Source: Ailanthus altissimus (lineage: Eukaryota; Streptophyta; Magnoliopsida; Sapindales; Simaroubaceae). Taken from it: a stretch of 64,000 bases of DNA. The stretch is from NCBI GenBank assembly GCA_946807835.1, contig OX327697.1:1627001-1691000 (forward strand), written 5' to 3'. This document shows, one piece after another, positions 14,401 to 28,303 of the stretch; positions within the stretch are counted from its first letter, which is position 1, and every line of letters begins with the position of its first letter. The translations under genes and the position numbers were made by a program. The notes under the pieces are model-generated. The model was given only the letters and a program-made list of their open reading frames with translations, was not told the origin of the DNA and ran no database searches.

Positions 14401-17175
14401 GTTTAGATTATCAAAGGACCATATAATATATATCATTCGGATTCCAAGATTACTCAAATTATCTAATTAGAAATTTGGCAAATATTTCAAAAGACTAATA
14501 ATATTTCAACACATTCCAGTTTAGCCTCTTGTTAATTTTCTCATTCATGATTATAAATGATTCTTAAAGAGGTCCATGGATTGGTTTCTCACTTTCAAAA
14601 TCAAAGTCCATGCAATTATTATTAATTAATTTGTACACTAAACATATTTGAACGAGTTTAAATAGTTAATTACGATGCAACATTTATTTATTTATTATTT
14701 AAAAAAATTTGAATGAGAATAAGAAATTTTATTCACTGTACGCCAATTCTTACCATTTATTTTACTCAAATTCAAGCGGCTGTGGGCGCAAGGCGTATTA
14801 ACAATCAATTTAGTTCTTGATGTTAAAAAAAATATCGATTGAATTGCATTTTTTAGAGGCAATAAGGGAAATTGATATATTTAATCACAGTAAATGATCT
14901 TATATTTGATTGAATTTACTTTACTGCCATAAAAAAAATACATTTTAGGCATTATTTTTTTTTATAATAAAGACTAAAATAGGTATTTTAAAGAACTTTG
15001 TAGCTTAATGAATAATTAAAAAAAAATTAGAAACTAAACCGATAATTTCTCAAAATATTTTATAGATTAAGTAAGATATGTATATATTATGGTAAGTATA
15101 CTGTACATTCACAATGTAATCCAATTTCCCATTCTTTTGTTATATATTTCAATTTTTTCATTATGCAATACAAATTTTTTGTTACATATTCTAATTAATG
15201 AGATATATTTTGATTAATAATAAAAATTTGGGATATATAATTAAAAATTTAAAATATTCAATAAAAAAACTTGAAATGTGTAATTAAAAATTTTAGAATA
15301 TGTATCGAACAAGCAAGGGAACTATACCATATAATAAAATGTATAGTTGAATAATTCCCTACCATATTATATAATTAAGTTGAAATTTCTTTTGCCTTGG
15401 CTCTCCCTAAATTTGTTCCTTTCTTGCTTTTTTTTTCCCCTTAATTCTTTTCTCTAATTTTCAACGATCAAGCTAAGCATTTTCTTTTAGATTTTGCAAA
15501 AGAAATACACTATGCGCCGCGTAGCCAACATTTCAAGTATCTAATCAAGAGTCAATTTATAGTAATTGTAATCTAATTAGTAGAATAATTATCCTAAAAT
15601 ATGAACTTAAATTGATTCTGATTATCAAATGGGCAAACATTATCGCAGGTTGTTAGCTAGAGATCATGGACATCAACCTTAAACTAAAGGCTTAATATAA
15701 GTTTTTTTTAAGGGTACATCAAATTATACAATAATCGAAATAACATTATATTATATATTAATAAATATTTAGATCAAATAATTTTCACAAAAAGAAAATA
15801 ATAATTTTTATTAACTACTCTAAAAGAGAAATACACTACTTTGACATTCATCAATACTCAAAATTTTGATCAAATACAAAAAGATACACAGAAATTACCA
15901 TTGAAACAAACGGTCAACTGCCTTAATACAAGGTCTATTGATCTTTTGAGTTCTTTAATTCATTTTAGTATTTCTATCTATGTATTGGTCATATATATAT
16001 ATATATATATTACTCAATTAAATGTAGCAGCTAGCTGAATCTCACTTTCAATTAATCAATTCTAAACCTAATCTAAACCATTGACCTAGTTGAATTTAGT
16101 AATCACAACTTGGCCTAAAAGTCTTTGGGTAGCAATTAGCAAACAAGATTATATATATATATATATATATATATTCAAGTCTTCACAACACAACGTACAT
16201 GGACCACCATGCCCTCCTCTCCTTATATCTCTCTAAAAACTATAATTATATATTGTTAAATATTTTTAAGTGTATTTTATTGATAAATTAGTTCAATCTT
16301 GCCTTTTACTAAAGCCTTGGAACATGGGCTTACATAGATTATGAAATAAGTTTTAGGTCAATAACTTGATTTTAATAATCAGAGAAGTGCAAAGACATGC
16401 ATGCTTGACTCTTTCCTTCCTTTTGTCTCATCAATATATCTAAGTCTTGTACATATAATTAATTAATAATACTTATGAGTCGTGACATTTTAAAAATGAA
16501 AAATAAAACGGCTTCATATGGAAATTTTTTTAGCATTAATTTATGACTAATTTCCTGATTATGTCTCACCTCTTAAGTTCTTATAACCAGTTATATGCAC
16601 CCAACTTTGAGTTAAAAACCATTTCTGATATGAATTTTATTTAAACTTTTGATAATCGTGCTAGGTAAGATCCATTCCCATAAATATATAACAATTGTTT
16701 TACTAATTTCATTTAGTTAAATGAAAGATCAAGATCAACCTTATCTCTACACTTAAAATTTTTTTTGTTGAAAGATCTCACTTAATTAATGACCCTTTAT
16801 TAACTTCAAAACCAATTGTAATCCACAGTTAATCTTTGCTTGATAATTTTAAAACTGTTTATTAACTACAAGGACCGATTGTAATCCATACTTAATCTTT
16901 GGTCGATGATTTCTTCTTTCTTTGAAAAAAAGATACAAATATTATATATTTTAAATTTTAATATTATAATATTATAAATTAATATAATATCAACCTTTTA
17001 CAATCGCAAGAGAAATAAATAACCTGTATAAGTGAAAAAAAATAAATAACTATCTTAAATAATTAAAGGGACTTTAAGTTCAAATCAAATCAGACATCAA
17101 ACCAGACATTGTAACAATCGAAGTGCTGACACCAACCATTAAAATAAAAGATTGGTTGATAATATTAAAAATATT
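14401..17175. other. AT-rich intergenic DNA with microsatellites
   Basis: Up to about 14660 it still resembles the SCPL 3' flank. Beyond that I see only A/T-rich DNA with AT dinucleotide tracts at 15991-16010 and 16150-16174. No coding similarity was found. Confidence 0.6.
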
Positions 17176-18056
17176 TGTTAAGGGAGGAAACACCATTCTC
17201 CCTCTTGAGGTTATGTTAAAGCGAAGAATCTTAAGTTAAAGAAGATTTAATCGGAAATATCGACGGATTCTTGCTCTAACCTTCTTGCGCAGTGGAATAA
17301 CCTGTTAATCAAGCAAAATAGCAAGAATCTAAAGCAGAAAACAAAAGAGCACAACACAATCTTACGTGGTTTGGCCAATTGCCTACGTCCATGGTGGATC
17401 CAAGGATCCTAGCCTCTCTTATTATAACTCCCTAGAGATATTACAAGGAAAACCCAATTTGAAAAACCCTCAAAAGGACCTAAACATTTAGTGAACCCTT
17501 ACTCTACCACGAACAATACTCACCCAAATGACGGTTTCACCCTAGCGCACACAAATACTTAGTGTCTACCCAGTTCTTCCCCTCTCTTAGAGTCTCTCTT
17601 AATGCTTAATCTGAAATTAAGGGTTTACAAGTGTTTATATAGGGTATATTTTGTGCCTACTAACCCTATTCCTTATTAGAGTAAGAGTCCATTTGTTTTG
17701 GAAGTCCAAAACTAGAAATCCCTAAGAAAAACAAACTTTTAACGCATCTGGCGCCACGGCGCACGTCCCTGGGTGCTGGCCAAAATCGCGCCTAGCGCTA
17801 CGGGGCTGAGGACCCAACGCTGTGGCGCTGGGTTGCTGTCCTGGGCGCTGCGGCGCTCAGCCCTAGCAGCTCATCCCACGTTTTCTTCGCGTCATTCGCT
17901 TCTTTGAGTCCCGTTTCGCTTCCCCCTTCGTGTCCCACACGTCCTAAACTTCTCCATACGTGTCCCCACACGTTCTAGACTTCTTGTGACTCTCCACTTT
18001 GGTATTCATCTCAATTCTTGTCCAACCAAGATTGTTGAATCACCAATTTTCCAACA
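17176..18056 (-). repeat. Copia-type LTR (about 880 bp), minus orientation
   Basis: It begins tgttaaggga and ends ttccaaca on the plus strand, giving TG..CA termini. It contains the acgtggtttggccaa..gcctacgtccatgg stretch also seen in related form at 25340 and 62460. It lies directly downstream of the minus-strand gag fragment at 18088-19062 with almost no internal DNA between, so most of pol is deleted. An internal GC-rich repeat lies at 17751-17860. Confidence 0.7.
17751..17860. repeat. GC-rich short tandem repeats inside LTR
   Basis: Three to four imperfect units built on ggcgctgcggcgct-like cores (gcgccacggcgc, agcgctacgggg, gctgtggcgctggg, gggcgctgcggcgctc). They stand out sharply from the AT-rich surroundings. 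Confidence 0.6.
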
Positions 18057-18087
18057 AGAAGCTTGCCTAGGGATATCAAGTTCCTCA

Positions 18088-19062
18088 TCACTTTAGGAAC
18101 TGCCTTACACCATGTAAGTCCCTAGTTTCTCCACCTTGCATCCTTAGCCTTATGTCACAAACTCCCCTGATCTCACAAGTCATGTCATTCCCCATTAGAG
18201 CTTTACCTCTTTTGGCTTTATAATTGGTAAACATCGATCTGTCGGGACACATATGGATGTTGTACTCTGAATTTAGTATCCATTTGCCAGCGTACTTTCC
18301 CCTTGAGGCTATCAATGTGTCTACAACTTCAGTATTTTTCTCAGTACCGATTGCAGCCCACCCTCCTTGGCCTTTTGATTTCGGACAATCATTCACAAAG
18401 TGCCATTCTTTATTACAAAGGAAACACTTCTTGGATCTCCTCCTTGATTGGTTGCTCTTCCTTCCTTGTACAAGCAAAGCTACTCCACTCTTGGACTCGG
18501 ATCTCTTTGTCAATTCTTTTGAGTTCAATGATGCCTTGACATCATTTATCGTTAAAGACTCTTTTCCATATAGCAGCGTATCCACAAAGCTCTCATAGCT
18601 CTTCGACAACGAACTTAACAGGATAATGGCCTTGTCTTCATCCTCGGTCTTGATGCCCAGTTGCTTAAGACTTATGATGATCTTGTTGAACTCGTCAATG
18701 TGAGCTCTCAATGAAGTTCCATCGTGCATTGTTAGCTGATGTAGTTTCTTTTTCACGAGAAGTCTATTTGCAAGAGACATCTTCATGTACAATACCTTGA
18801 GTCTCTTCCATAGCCCTAAAGCGGTTTCTTCATCACCATATTCCCTTAATATTTCGTCGCTCAATGCCAAGAATAAGGTGCTGTAAGTCTTTTTTTGAAT
18901 CGTGTTCCAATCTTTATGCCCGGACTTTGAGGTTGTCGCCTCATCGCTAGTTGAGTAGCTAGCTTCCTCCAAAGCTGAGTCTAGCCCTTCCTTCACTGGT
19001 AGAGCCCTAACCTTCTTCCTTCAAAAATTGAAGTCATTCATTCCATTGAACTTCTCTATTTC
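18088..19062 (-). pseudogene. Copia gag with truncated protease start
   Basis: A 302-codon open frame (18088-18996) runs back to about 19062 across one TGA that replaces a codon in the conserved EKFNG..NDF region. It encodes a copia-type Gag with a CCHC zinc knuckle (CFLCNKEWHFVNDC, CX2CX4HX4C). It ends in a protease start where the expected DSG reads NSE. Integrase, RT and RNase H are absent, because the frame runs almost straight into the LTR at 18056. This is a non-autonomous deletion derivative; the long open frame could still make Gag. Confidence 0.85.
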
Positions 19063-19192
19063 TTGCTTGATTAACAAGTTATTCCACTGCGCAAGGAGGT
19101 TAGGGTTCTAGGTTGAACTTGAAGTTCTTCGCTTCAACATAACATCGAAAGGGAGAAGGGCGTTTCCTCCCTCAACAAACTGGTATCAGAGC
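19063..19192 (+). repeat. Inverted LTR terminus plus Met-tRNA primer-binding site
   Basis: Bases 19063-19177 are the reverse complement of the end of the LTR at 17176-17316, with an internal indel. They are followed by tggtatcagagc at 19181-19192, an exact Met-tRNA primer-binding site in plus orientation. The gag next to it is on the minus strand. So two pieces of one family are joined head to head. Confidence 0.7.
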
Positions 19193-19674
19193 GAAAAAAG
19201 GAAAACTAAGGGTAGAGAAAGGACCTTTAAGGTTGGAGGGTGAGAAGCACAATGTGAGACTCTATGTGCTTACTGGGATGGCCATGAGTGGCCCAACGCG
19301 GGGTGTTGAGATAATGCAGACCACTAGGCGACATTCAAACCGTGCTCACCGAGGTGATGAGGGTCAGAAAGGAGTGCAATGTATCCATACCCTATGCAAG
19401 GTGCAAGAATGCCTTTGGAGGCCAAAATCACTAGTCTAGGGAAAGTTAAGTCTTGGTGGAGACTTAACTGGACTCAATTCTAAGTAATAAAGTATTGGTG
19501 TAGATCGAATTCCGAAATCTTCTTATTCGAAATATTTTGAATTAAAAAAAAATTTATTAAAAAATTGATAATTCAACAATATTTTTATTACGAGATTAAT
19601 GACTTCTCACAATTAATCAAAAGTCTACAGTATCATTAATTAAATTTGAACAAATAAAATTAGATGGCTCTGTT
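19193..19674 (+). other. Probable retroelement leader and AT-rich junction
   Basis: Bases to about 19490 are unusually GC-balanced for the area and follow a plus-strand primer-binding site, so they probably are untranslated leader of a truncated plus-strand element. No Gag motif is visible. The rest is AT-rich. Confidence 0.4.
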
Positions 19675-20100
19675 CAAAATATTAGTGCCACCATATTTGA
19701 CCTAGGTGGTTAATTAAAATGAAATATATGGTTTCCCTCCTTCTCCGAGTCATGTTTGTTAATAAATTTTTTATATAGATTGAGTAAGATATGCTATGTT
19801 AGTACTAATTAATGTTCATAATTTAACAATCATACCAAAGCCATGGTGATTTTAATAATCCAATTAGTCATCTCGCATGGATTTTAAAAACAAATCATTT
19901 TCAATTAACTTAAGTTGCAAATGGATGACACAAGTTGATAAAATATACAGAAATGAATCCACTGAGTTGTACTGGGAGCTCAGATCCCTAGATATTATAT
20001 ATATATATTATTGGGGTCAACAATTAATGAAGCTGAAACTAATTGATTAGAAGTTAATTATCGAAATCAAGAAAGATAATGTAGAGATATTAATCAATCC
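19675..20100 (+). repeat. Displaced copy of SCPL 3' flank
   Basis: It resembles 5770-6190: agtgccaccatatttgacct aggtggttaat corresponds to tggtgccaccttgtttgaac taggtggttaat. Further shared words are gagtcatgtttgt, ttggggtcaa and agatattaatc. It continues the duplication whose first part ends near 14660. Confidence 0.55.
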
Positions 20101-20532
20101 ATCAGAATTGAATGTGTCCTCTGTGTGTTGCAAATAAAATTAACAACTAGACACAAGTAAACAGTGTCGGCATGGGCACATTTCAATTTATATAAAAATA
20201 AAATTACCATGACGCATGATCTTAATTAAACAAGTTCTTGAATTTTAGTTCATTGGGTCCTATTTCACCATGGAATTATTTAACTTAAGATGTAATTAAT
20301 ATTAATTGCAGCTTCAAAAATTTTTCACACTTTCAACTAAGAAGTTAAGCCTTCACAATCGAGAAGTAACTCTCATAAAAATTGTTGAGATAATATACAC
20401 GATCCTACACTCAATATGTAGTTATTAATTAATTACGTGGTTGAAGAAGTAACTTCATTGTGATTAAAGAATCTAATTTTTCATTTATTTGGTTCTTAAA
20501 TGACATTCCAGGCTAACCCTAACAGCCACAAC

Positions 20533-20535
<3 letters not shown>

Positions 20536-20568
<33 letters not shown>
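20536..20568. repeat. (TA)n microsatellite
   Basis: About fourteen TA units. Confidence 0.9.
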
Positions 20569-20569
<1 letters not shown>

Positions 20570-20571
20570 AT

Positions 20572-20720
20572 AGAATTAATTTAATGAATTGCATAATTCA
20601 TCATATGGTAAATAATATTATTATATATCAATGTTTAATAAATTAATAATTTTTATATAATTTATAATATGTTACAGAATATTATCATATGATGAGTTAC
20701 GTAATTCAATAAATTAATTC
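20572..20720. mobile_element. MITE-like element with about 37-bp terminal inverted repeats
   Basis: The left arm agaattaatttaatgaattg... (20572-20610) is matched by the reverse complement of the right arm ending ...caataaattaattc (20683-20720), with a few mismatches. The centre is AT-rich and non-coding. It is flanked by AT tracts, so a TA target duplication cannot be distinguished from the microsatellite. Confidence 0.55.
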
Positions 20721-20751
20721 TCACTCTCTCTATCTATTTATATATATATAT

Positions 20752-20885
20752 AATTCAGTTAACGAATTATGTAGCTTTTTTTACAATGAATATTATTTAA
20801 TTAATTTATAATTTATGTATAATTTATGATGTGTTATAAAATTTTAATATGTATTTAAAATTTGTTGTACGATAAACTATGTAAT
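20752..20885. mobile_element. Related MITE-like element, diverged
   Basis: The arms gttaacgaattatgtag and acgataaactatgtaattta are inverted relatives of each other and of the arms at 20572-20720. The centre again contains aatttataatttat..gtataattta. Confidence 0.4.
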
Positions 20886-20910
20886 TTATATATATATATA
20901 TATATATACA

Positions 20911-21004
20911 CAGGATATACATATAATGTAAAGACCATGAAGGTCATTCATATATATATATATACAGGATATACATATCATGTAAAGAACATGAAGGTCA
21001 ATGA
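20911..21004 (+). repeat. Tandem duplication, 54-bp period
   Basis: caggatatacatataatgta..aagaccatgaaggtca at 20911 recurs at 20965 with two or three mismatches, separated by a TA tract. Confidence 0.85.
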
Positions 21005-21171
21005 ATGAATGAATGGACATGGCAGTGTGGTCACACCGTGTTAAGCAAGCGTATTGACAACTAAATTAAACCAGAGGGTAGCACCATTGAAAGCTGACCT
21101 AGAAAATTTTTTTTGCCACCGGCCACCACCGGACGCAAGTGGTCAGCAACTGGAAAAATCTTAATTTGACT
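20996..21171. promoter_or_regulatory. W-box-like sites upstream of WRKY gene
   Basis: ggtcaa at 20996-21001 is TTGACC on the minus strand, and ttgact lies at 21166-21171. Both match the WRKY-binding core TTGAC[C/T] and lie 450-630 bp upstream of a WRKY start codon. WRKY genes are often self- or cross-regulated. Such hexamers also occur by chance. Confidence 0.3.
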
Positions 21172-21553
21172 GTTAGCGCCCGGCCCCCCATGTGACATCG
21201 TCTTGGTACGAAGCTTCAACGATACAGTACAAAACATTATTCAAATGGGGCTGGCCGCAAATTCAGCTCAAAGCTCATTACCTTGTGCTGTGTGTGACTT
21301 CACTGTGAAAGGTTTGAAGTTGAATATTTCCAGTGTTATTATATATTTATTAACAATGATAGTTAATAAAATAGCTGTGGAAATTGTAGTTGGGGAGTTG
21401 ACGTTTTGTGTGTGTCTGCGTAATAAGCGATGGATGAATGGGATTTATCAATATGTTAATAAGTATATGCATTTTTAAATTGAGAAAAAGAGCTTTTATG
21501 GGTTTGCTAATATTATATTTAGAAGAGGAGTTCAATGGAGATTATGTTCAGAT
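21005..21553. other. WRKY upstream region
   Basis: It is less AT-rich than the flanks, with a ccaccggccaccaccgg patch at 21116-21132. No protein-coding similarity was seen; this is the presumed promoter. Confidence 0.45.
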
Positions 21554-21567
21554 TTTATATATATAAG
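21554..21567 (+). promoter_or_regulatory. Possible TATA box of WRKY gene
   Basis: tttatatatataag lies about 60 bp before the WRKY ATG. The 5' UTR would then be short. AT richness makes chance likely. Confidence 0.35.
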
Positions 21568-21625
21568 TAACGATATAATTAACAGCCATAGGCCAAAACG
21601 GAGAACTTTCAAAGCAGCTAGCTAA

Positions 21626-24287
<2,662 letters not shown>

Positions 24288-24533
24288 TGGAGATGATCAA
24301 TTCACATGGCTGATTGGATGTTACCAAGTTTGTCAATAAGAAATAATGATATTGATCGATCAAAGTGTAAAAATTCCTTGTTTTTTTTCTTTTCTATTTT
24401 AGATATAAATTTTTTGTAAGACTTTATACACAACAATAGCAAATCTTGAATCAGTCATGTTTGGAGTTGATAGAGTACTGTATATATTGTCATAAAATGC
24501 AACAAGTTGAAACTTGGAGGTAGATTTTATTTT

Positions 24534-24539
24534 AATAAA
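24534..24539 (+). terminator. Possible poly(A) signal of WRKY gene
   Basis: AATAAA lies about 250 bp after the stop. Plant signals are loose, so this is only a candidate. Confidence 0.35.
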
Positions 24540-25137
24540 TGTTCATTGACAATCTATCCATAGATAGTAAATTATATCCAACCTGCTGTTGAGGTCTAAG
24601 TCAACTTAACGGGAGTACAATTCAAGAAGATCTCGAAGGGTAGACTCTAGGGTTTTGAGTTAAGAGTACTAAGTTGACTCACCTAATTATTATTATTATT
24701 TTTGGTTTTTCAGGCTGTATAAGAAACTTACTAGTTGAATTTCATATAGAGGGAAAGTGCCAGTTACCTTATGTTATTTGGTATTTTTACCACTTTTTCT
24801 TTTCTTAATATTTTAATAAGTACTAATATCTTATTTTCAGTACTATATATATATATATATATATATATTTTTGTTTAATAATGACCAATTACCTTCTGAA
24901 AGACGATAATAGTTTTTATTGAAAAATTAGAAGAAAGTAGTAAAAATGTCAAACAATGAGTAAATTTATAAATTCGCAAATAGAGACAAAAGGTTCAAAG
25001 TAAATTTAAATTTTAATTCATAACTTGATTTTCAGAGTTCCATAATCTATGGAATTAATAATTATTGTGGTATTAAGTTATGCTTTTTAATTTTACACCA
25101 CTTTGACATCAACTAAGGCACAGCTCTAATACTACTT
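24540..25137. other. AT-rich intergenic DNA
   Basis: It contains an AT tract at 24843-24868. No coding similarity is seen. Confidence 0.6.
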
Positions 25138-25885
25138 TATTGAGAAGAAATCAGTCTTAGTATTAATCCTTTAATGAGATTAGCCTTATCATTGATACTC
25201 TTTTGATAGAATTGTTTTTGGCGTGCTCTCCAAAGAAATTTCTTACGTGTGTGGAAGACATAACTTACAAATAATTAAGAACACACAAGATTAATGCACC
25301 AATAAAGATAAAGAAATAAACTACAAAATATAAGATATACGTGGTTCGGCCAAAATGCCTATGTCCACGGGGATCCATGATCTAACTTATTTTATTGATT
25401 AAATCATTAAGTATTTTTTTATAGTATGATCATACAAGACCTTTTAATATCTCTCATTGTAGACCTTTAAGTATCTCTCTAGATCAATATGATTTTTACA
25501 AGACCTCTCAGTATCTCCTGCCCCATAAGAGATTTTACTCAAGGAATATAAGAATAGTCCGAGTATCTCTCAAAAGGATCTATGGTGGTGTAAGAAGATA
25601 TTTAATAATTTGATCAATAAAAAAAAAAGCTGGATCATAAATTCCCCAAGGACGTAAGCATTTTGATCGAACCACGTATATCTTGTATTTTGTGATTTGT
25701 TTCTTTATCTTTATTAGAGTATTAATCTTGTGTATTTTTAATTATTTGTAAGTTATATCTTTCACACGAGCAAAGAGTTTCTTTGGAGAACACGCAAAAC
25801 AAAAATCCTATCAAAAGGGTATCAGTGATAAGGCTAATCTTATTAAGAGATTAATGCTAAGACTAATTTCCCCTCAACAATAATA
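25138..25885. repeat. Long inverted repeat (fold-back) from two head-to-head LTR copies
   Basis: The left arm 25138 to about 25420 is matched by the reverse complement of about 25590-25885. Shared words include agattagccttatca, aacttacaaataattaa, aataaagataaagaaa and agatatacgtggttcg. The loop of about 170 bp has three or four short repeats of agacctttnagtatctctc type. The arms resemble copia LTR sequence (acgtggttcggcc..atgcctatgtccacgg; cf. 17345-17400). Either two LTRs inserted in opposite directions or this is a fold-back element. No open frame is present. Confidence 0.85.
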
Positions 25886-27464
25886 CTTGAAGACATGATA
25901 AAAAGCTATTCTTAAAGAAGTATTGACACTTGTTGAAATTTACTTATATATATAAATTTGATAAAAGAAATTTTTCGTAATTAACTGATAAAAAATTGAT
26001 ATATTTCTAATTATAACTCTTCAATTTTATCATAATTGGATATACCAATTTAATTTTATTGATGCACAACAAAAAATTTTGCATAGAGAGAATACTACCT
26101 ATATACATGCACATACTTCAAGCACTTCACCTTTGGTTAATAATTGGCTTTTCTGATCATGATTACATGGATAAATCGTAAAAACTACAATACAAATAAC
26201 TAACTACCACAATAGAGTAAACTCTAGGTGAATTTATTCTACCTTATAATAGAGTAAACACACATTTTAAAATAAAATTAACATCTCTAAAAAAGACTAA
26301 AATTAATAAAATACCCACTTAGATTTAAATTTGAGTGACACAATATTAAAAAAAAATTAAAATAAATACTAAATTAAAATAATTGACAAACATTGAGCAT
26401 ATTTATTGAAATAAAAATATATAAACAAATAGCAAAAATCACTGTAAGAAATGCTGTTACTAGTTCTGATGAAGGAGTCTATTTTTCAACTACTATACAC
26501 TATTGCAAAAGGTCAAGTGTAAAAACAAAAAACAAGAAATGTATAAATTTATAGATCTAAAAGTATTGCAGTTTGGTAAACTTATAAAATTACATTCTTC
26601 TTGCACCATATTCTATATGCTTTCATTATATCGCCAATGAAAGCTCTTTGTTGAAGCTCTAGCGTATATTAATTTTTTTTTAAAAAAAAAATTGAGAGAG
26701 GAAGATGAAAAAAAAAAAAGGTTGGCTTACTAACGAGGTAACTTATTCTACTAATATTTATTATCAAGAAACTGTGAGACCAACCGAAATTCCAATGTTT
26801 ATGGAATTGATACGCCGCCGTTACAGCTGCAACCTGCTACACACTGTGCAAGAAACCCTAGCTATGACCAGGAGAAAGAGACGCTGATAACCTCTGAAAA
26901 ATAGTATACATATTTGTGGTACTTAATCGAGAGAGAGTTCAGAGACTCATAAAACAAAACTAGAGCAACTCTTAAAGGGGGAAGAGACTTGTCTCAGGAT
27001 TAAATAACTGGAAAATCAGGCGTTCCCGAATTCAAGTCTCAGTTTGGTTCCATTCACGGATTGCATAGGTTTTTGCTTTTGCTATGGAGTTTGCATATGT
27101 ACCCATTGGAGTACAGCCGGTAAATTGTTTGTAAACAAAACAGATTGTCTCAATTCTTATAATTCTAATTTGACCTTTTACTTGAGAAATTATACATTTG
27201 TTATTAATTATTAATAAATAAAAGAAATCTAGTGCAAAGAAGATTCAACTTGACAAGAACAGTAGAACTGCAGACCCATTGTGCTGTCGTGTATTTGTTT
27301 TTTAATTATGACTGTAGAACTTCTGTTTGTATTATTTATGTTTTCAACAACAAATGAAAATTATTTCGAAAACAATAAATGAATTATGAGACTGCTGTCT
27401 CCCCAAAAGTGTCTCGACAATCTGCAAAATTTTACCTTTATTTGTAAGCTTGACATTTATAGCC
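25886..27464. other. AT-rich intergenic DNA
   Basis: No gene or structured element is recognised. Homopolymer tracts lie around 26675-26720. Confidence 0.6.
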
Positions 27465-27469
27465 CTATT

Positions 27470-27883
27470 TGTCATAAACTTGATTTATTATAAGAGTTTA
27501 AATTCAAAATTAATCAAATTGGAGTTCAAGTCTATAATTAAAGTTTAAAATTATTAGCTTTCTATCTAGAATTTTTTAGGGTATGATAATTATGCATGTG
27601 AATAATTTGAAAAGATGGAGAAGAATGAAAAAGAATGAGGTGTATGGTTATTGTAATTTTGGATTAGTTTATTTGTGTGGTGTAAGATTGTTCTTAAGTA
27701 GTATAAATACCCCTCCCTATTTTAGTTTGGGTATAAAAAAAAATTAAGAGCTTCTAAGTGAGTGAAGAAGCAAACTCTAATAAGAGTGAGTTGTAGTATC
27801 TTGTTTTTTTGAGTGAGAGTGCTATTGTAATATTTGTTTGAGTTTGAATAAAAGTTGTTTGTGTGAGTGTTTCATTTCCAACA
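27470..27883 (+). repeat. Copia-2 5' LTR
   Basis: It starts tgtcataaac, with five bases lost relative to the 3' LTR start tgttggatcataaac, and ends tttccaaca. A TATA-like tataaatacccc lies at about 27702-27713. It differs from the 3' LTR almost only by T-for-C and A-for-G changes, concentrated in the first 150 bp. Confidence 0.93.
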
Positions 27884-27886
27884 AAG

Positions 27887-27898
27887 TGGTATCAGATC
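27887..27898 (+). promoter_or_regulatory. Copia-2 primer-binding site
   Basis: tggtatcagatc, complementary to the 3' end of initiator Met-tRNA over at least its first nine bases, three bases after the LTR. Confidence 0.9.
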
Positions 27899-28303
27899 AA
27901 GTTGGAAAGTATACACTATTGCATATCAAATCGAAGGTCTCGACGAGAGGAATCCGACGCCACCAAAATCTCCCCAATCTGAGTTTTAACGCGCTCCCAC
28001 GCGCCGCTGGAAGACTGCTGCCAGAGAATCGAGTTGACTCATCGAGTTGAGCCGAGTTGGAGCATTGACCAAGCCGCCAAGTCGAGTTGACCGAGATGTA
28101 AGCCTGTTGACCGAGCCCCTTGACCGAGCCGTCCAAGCGAGTTGACTGAGCCGTCAAAGTCATTAACCGTTGACCATATTAGGGTTGACTTTGACCGTTG
28201 ACCGAAAAATTAAAAATTTTGACCAGGTCTCTCCCAAGGTTTTTCGGCGTTCCGGATTCATCCGTGCAATCGAATTTTACAAATTCTCATTATATTGAGA
28301 GAT

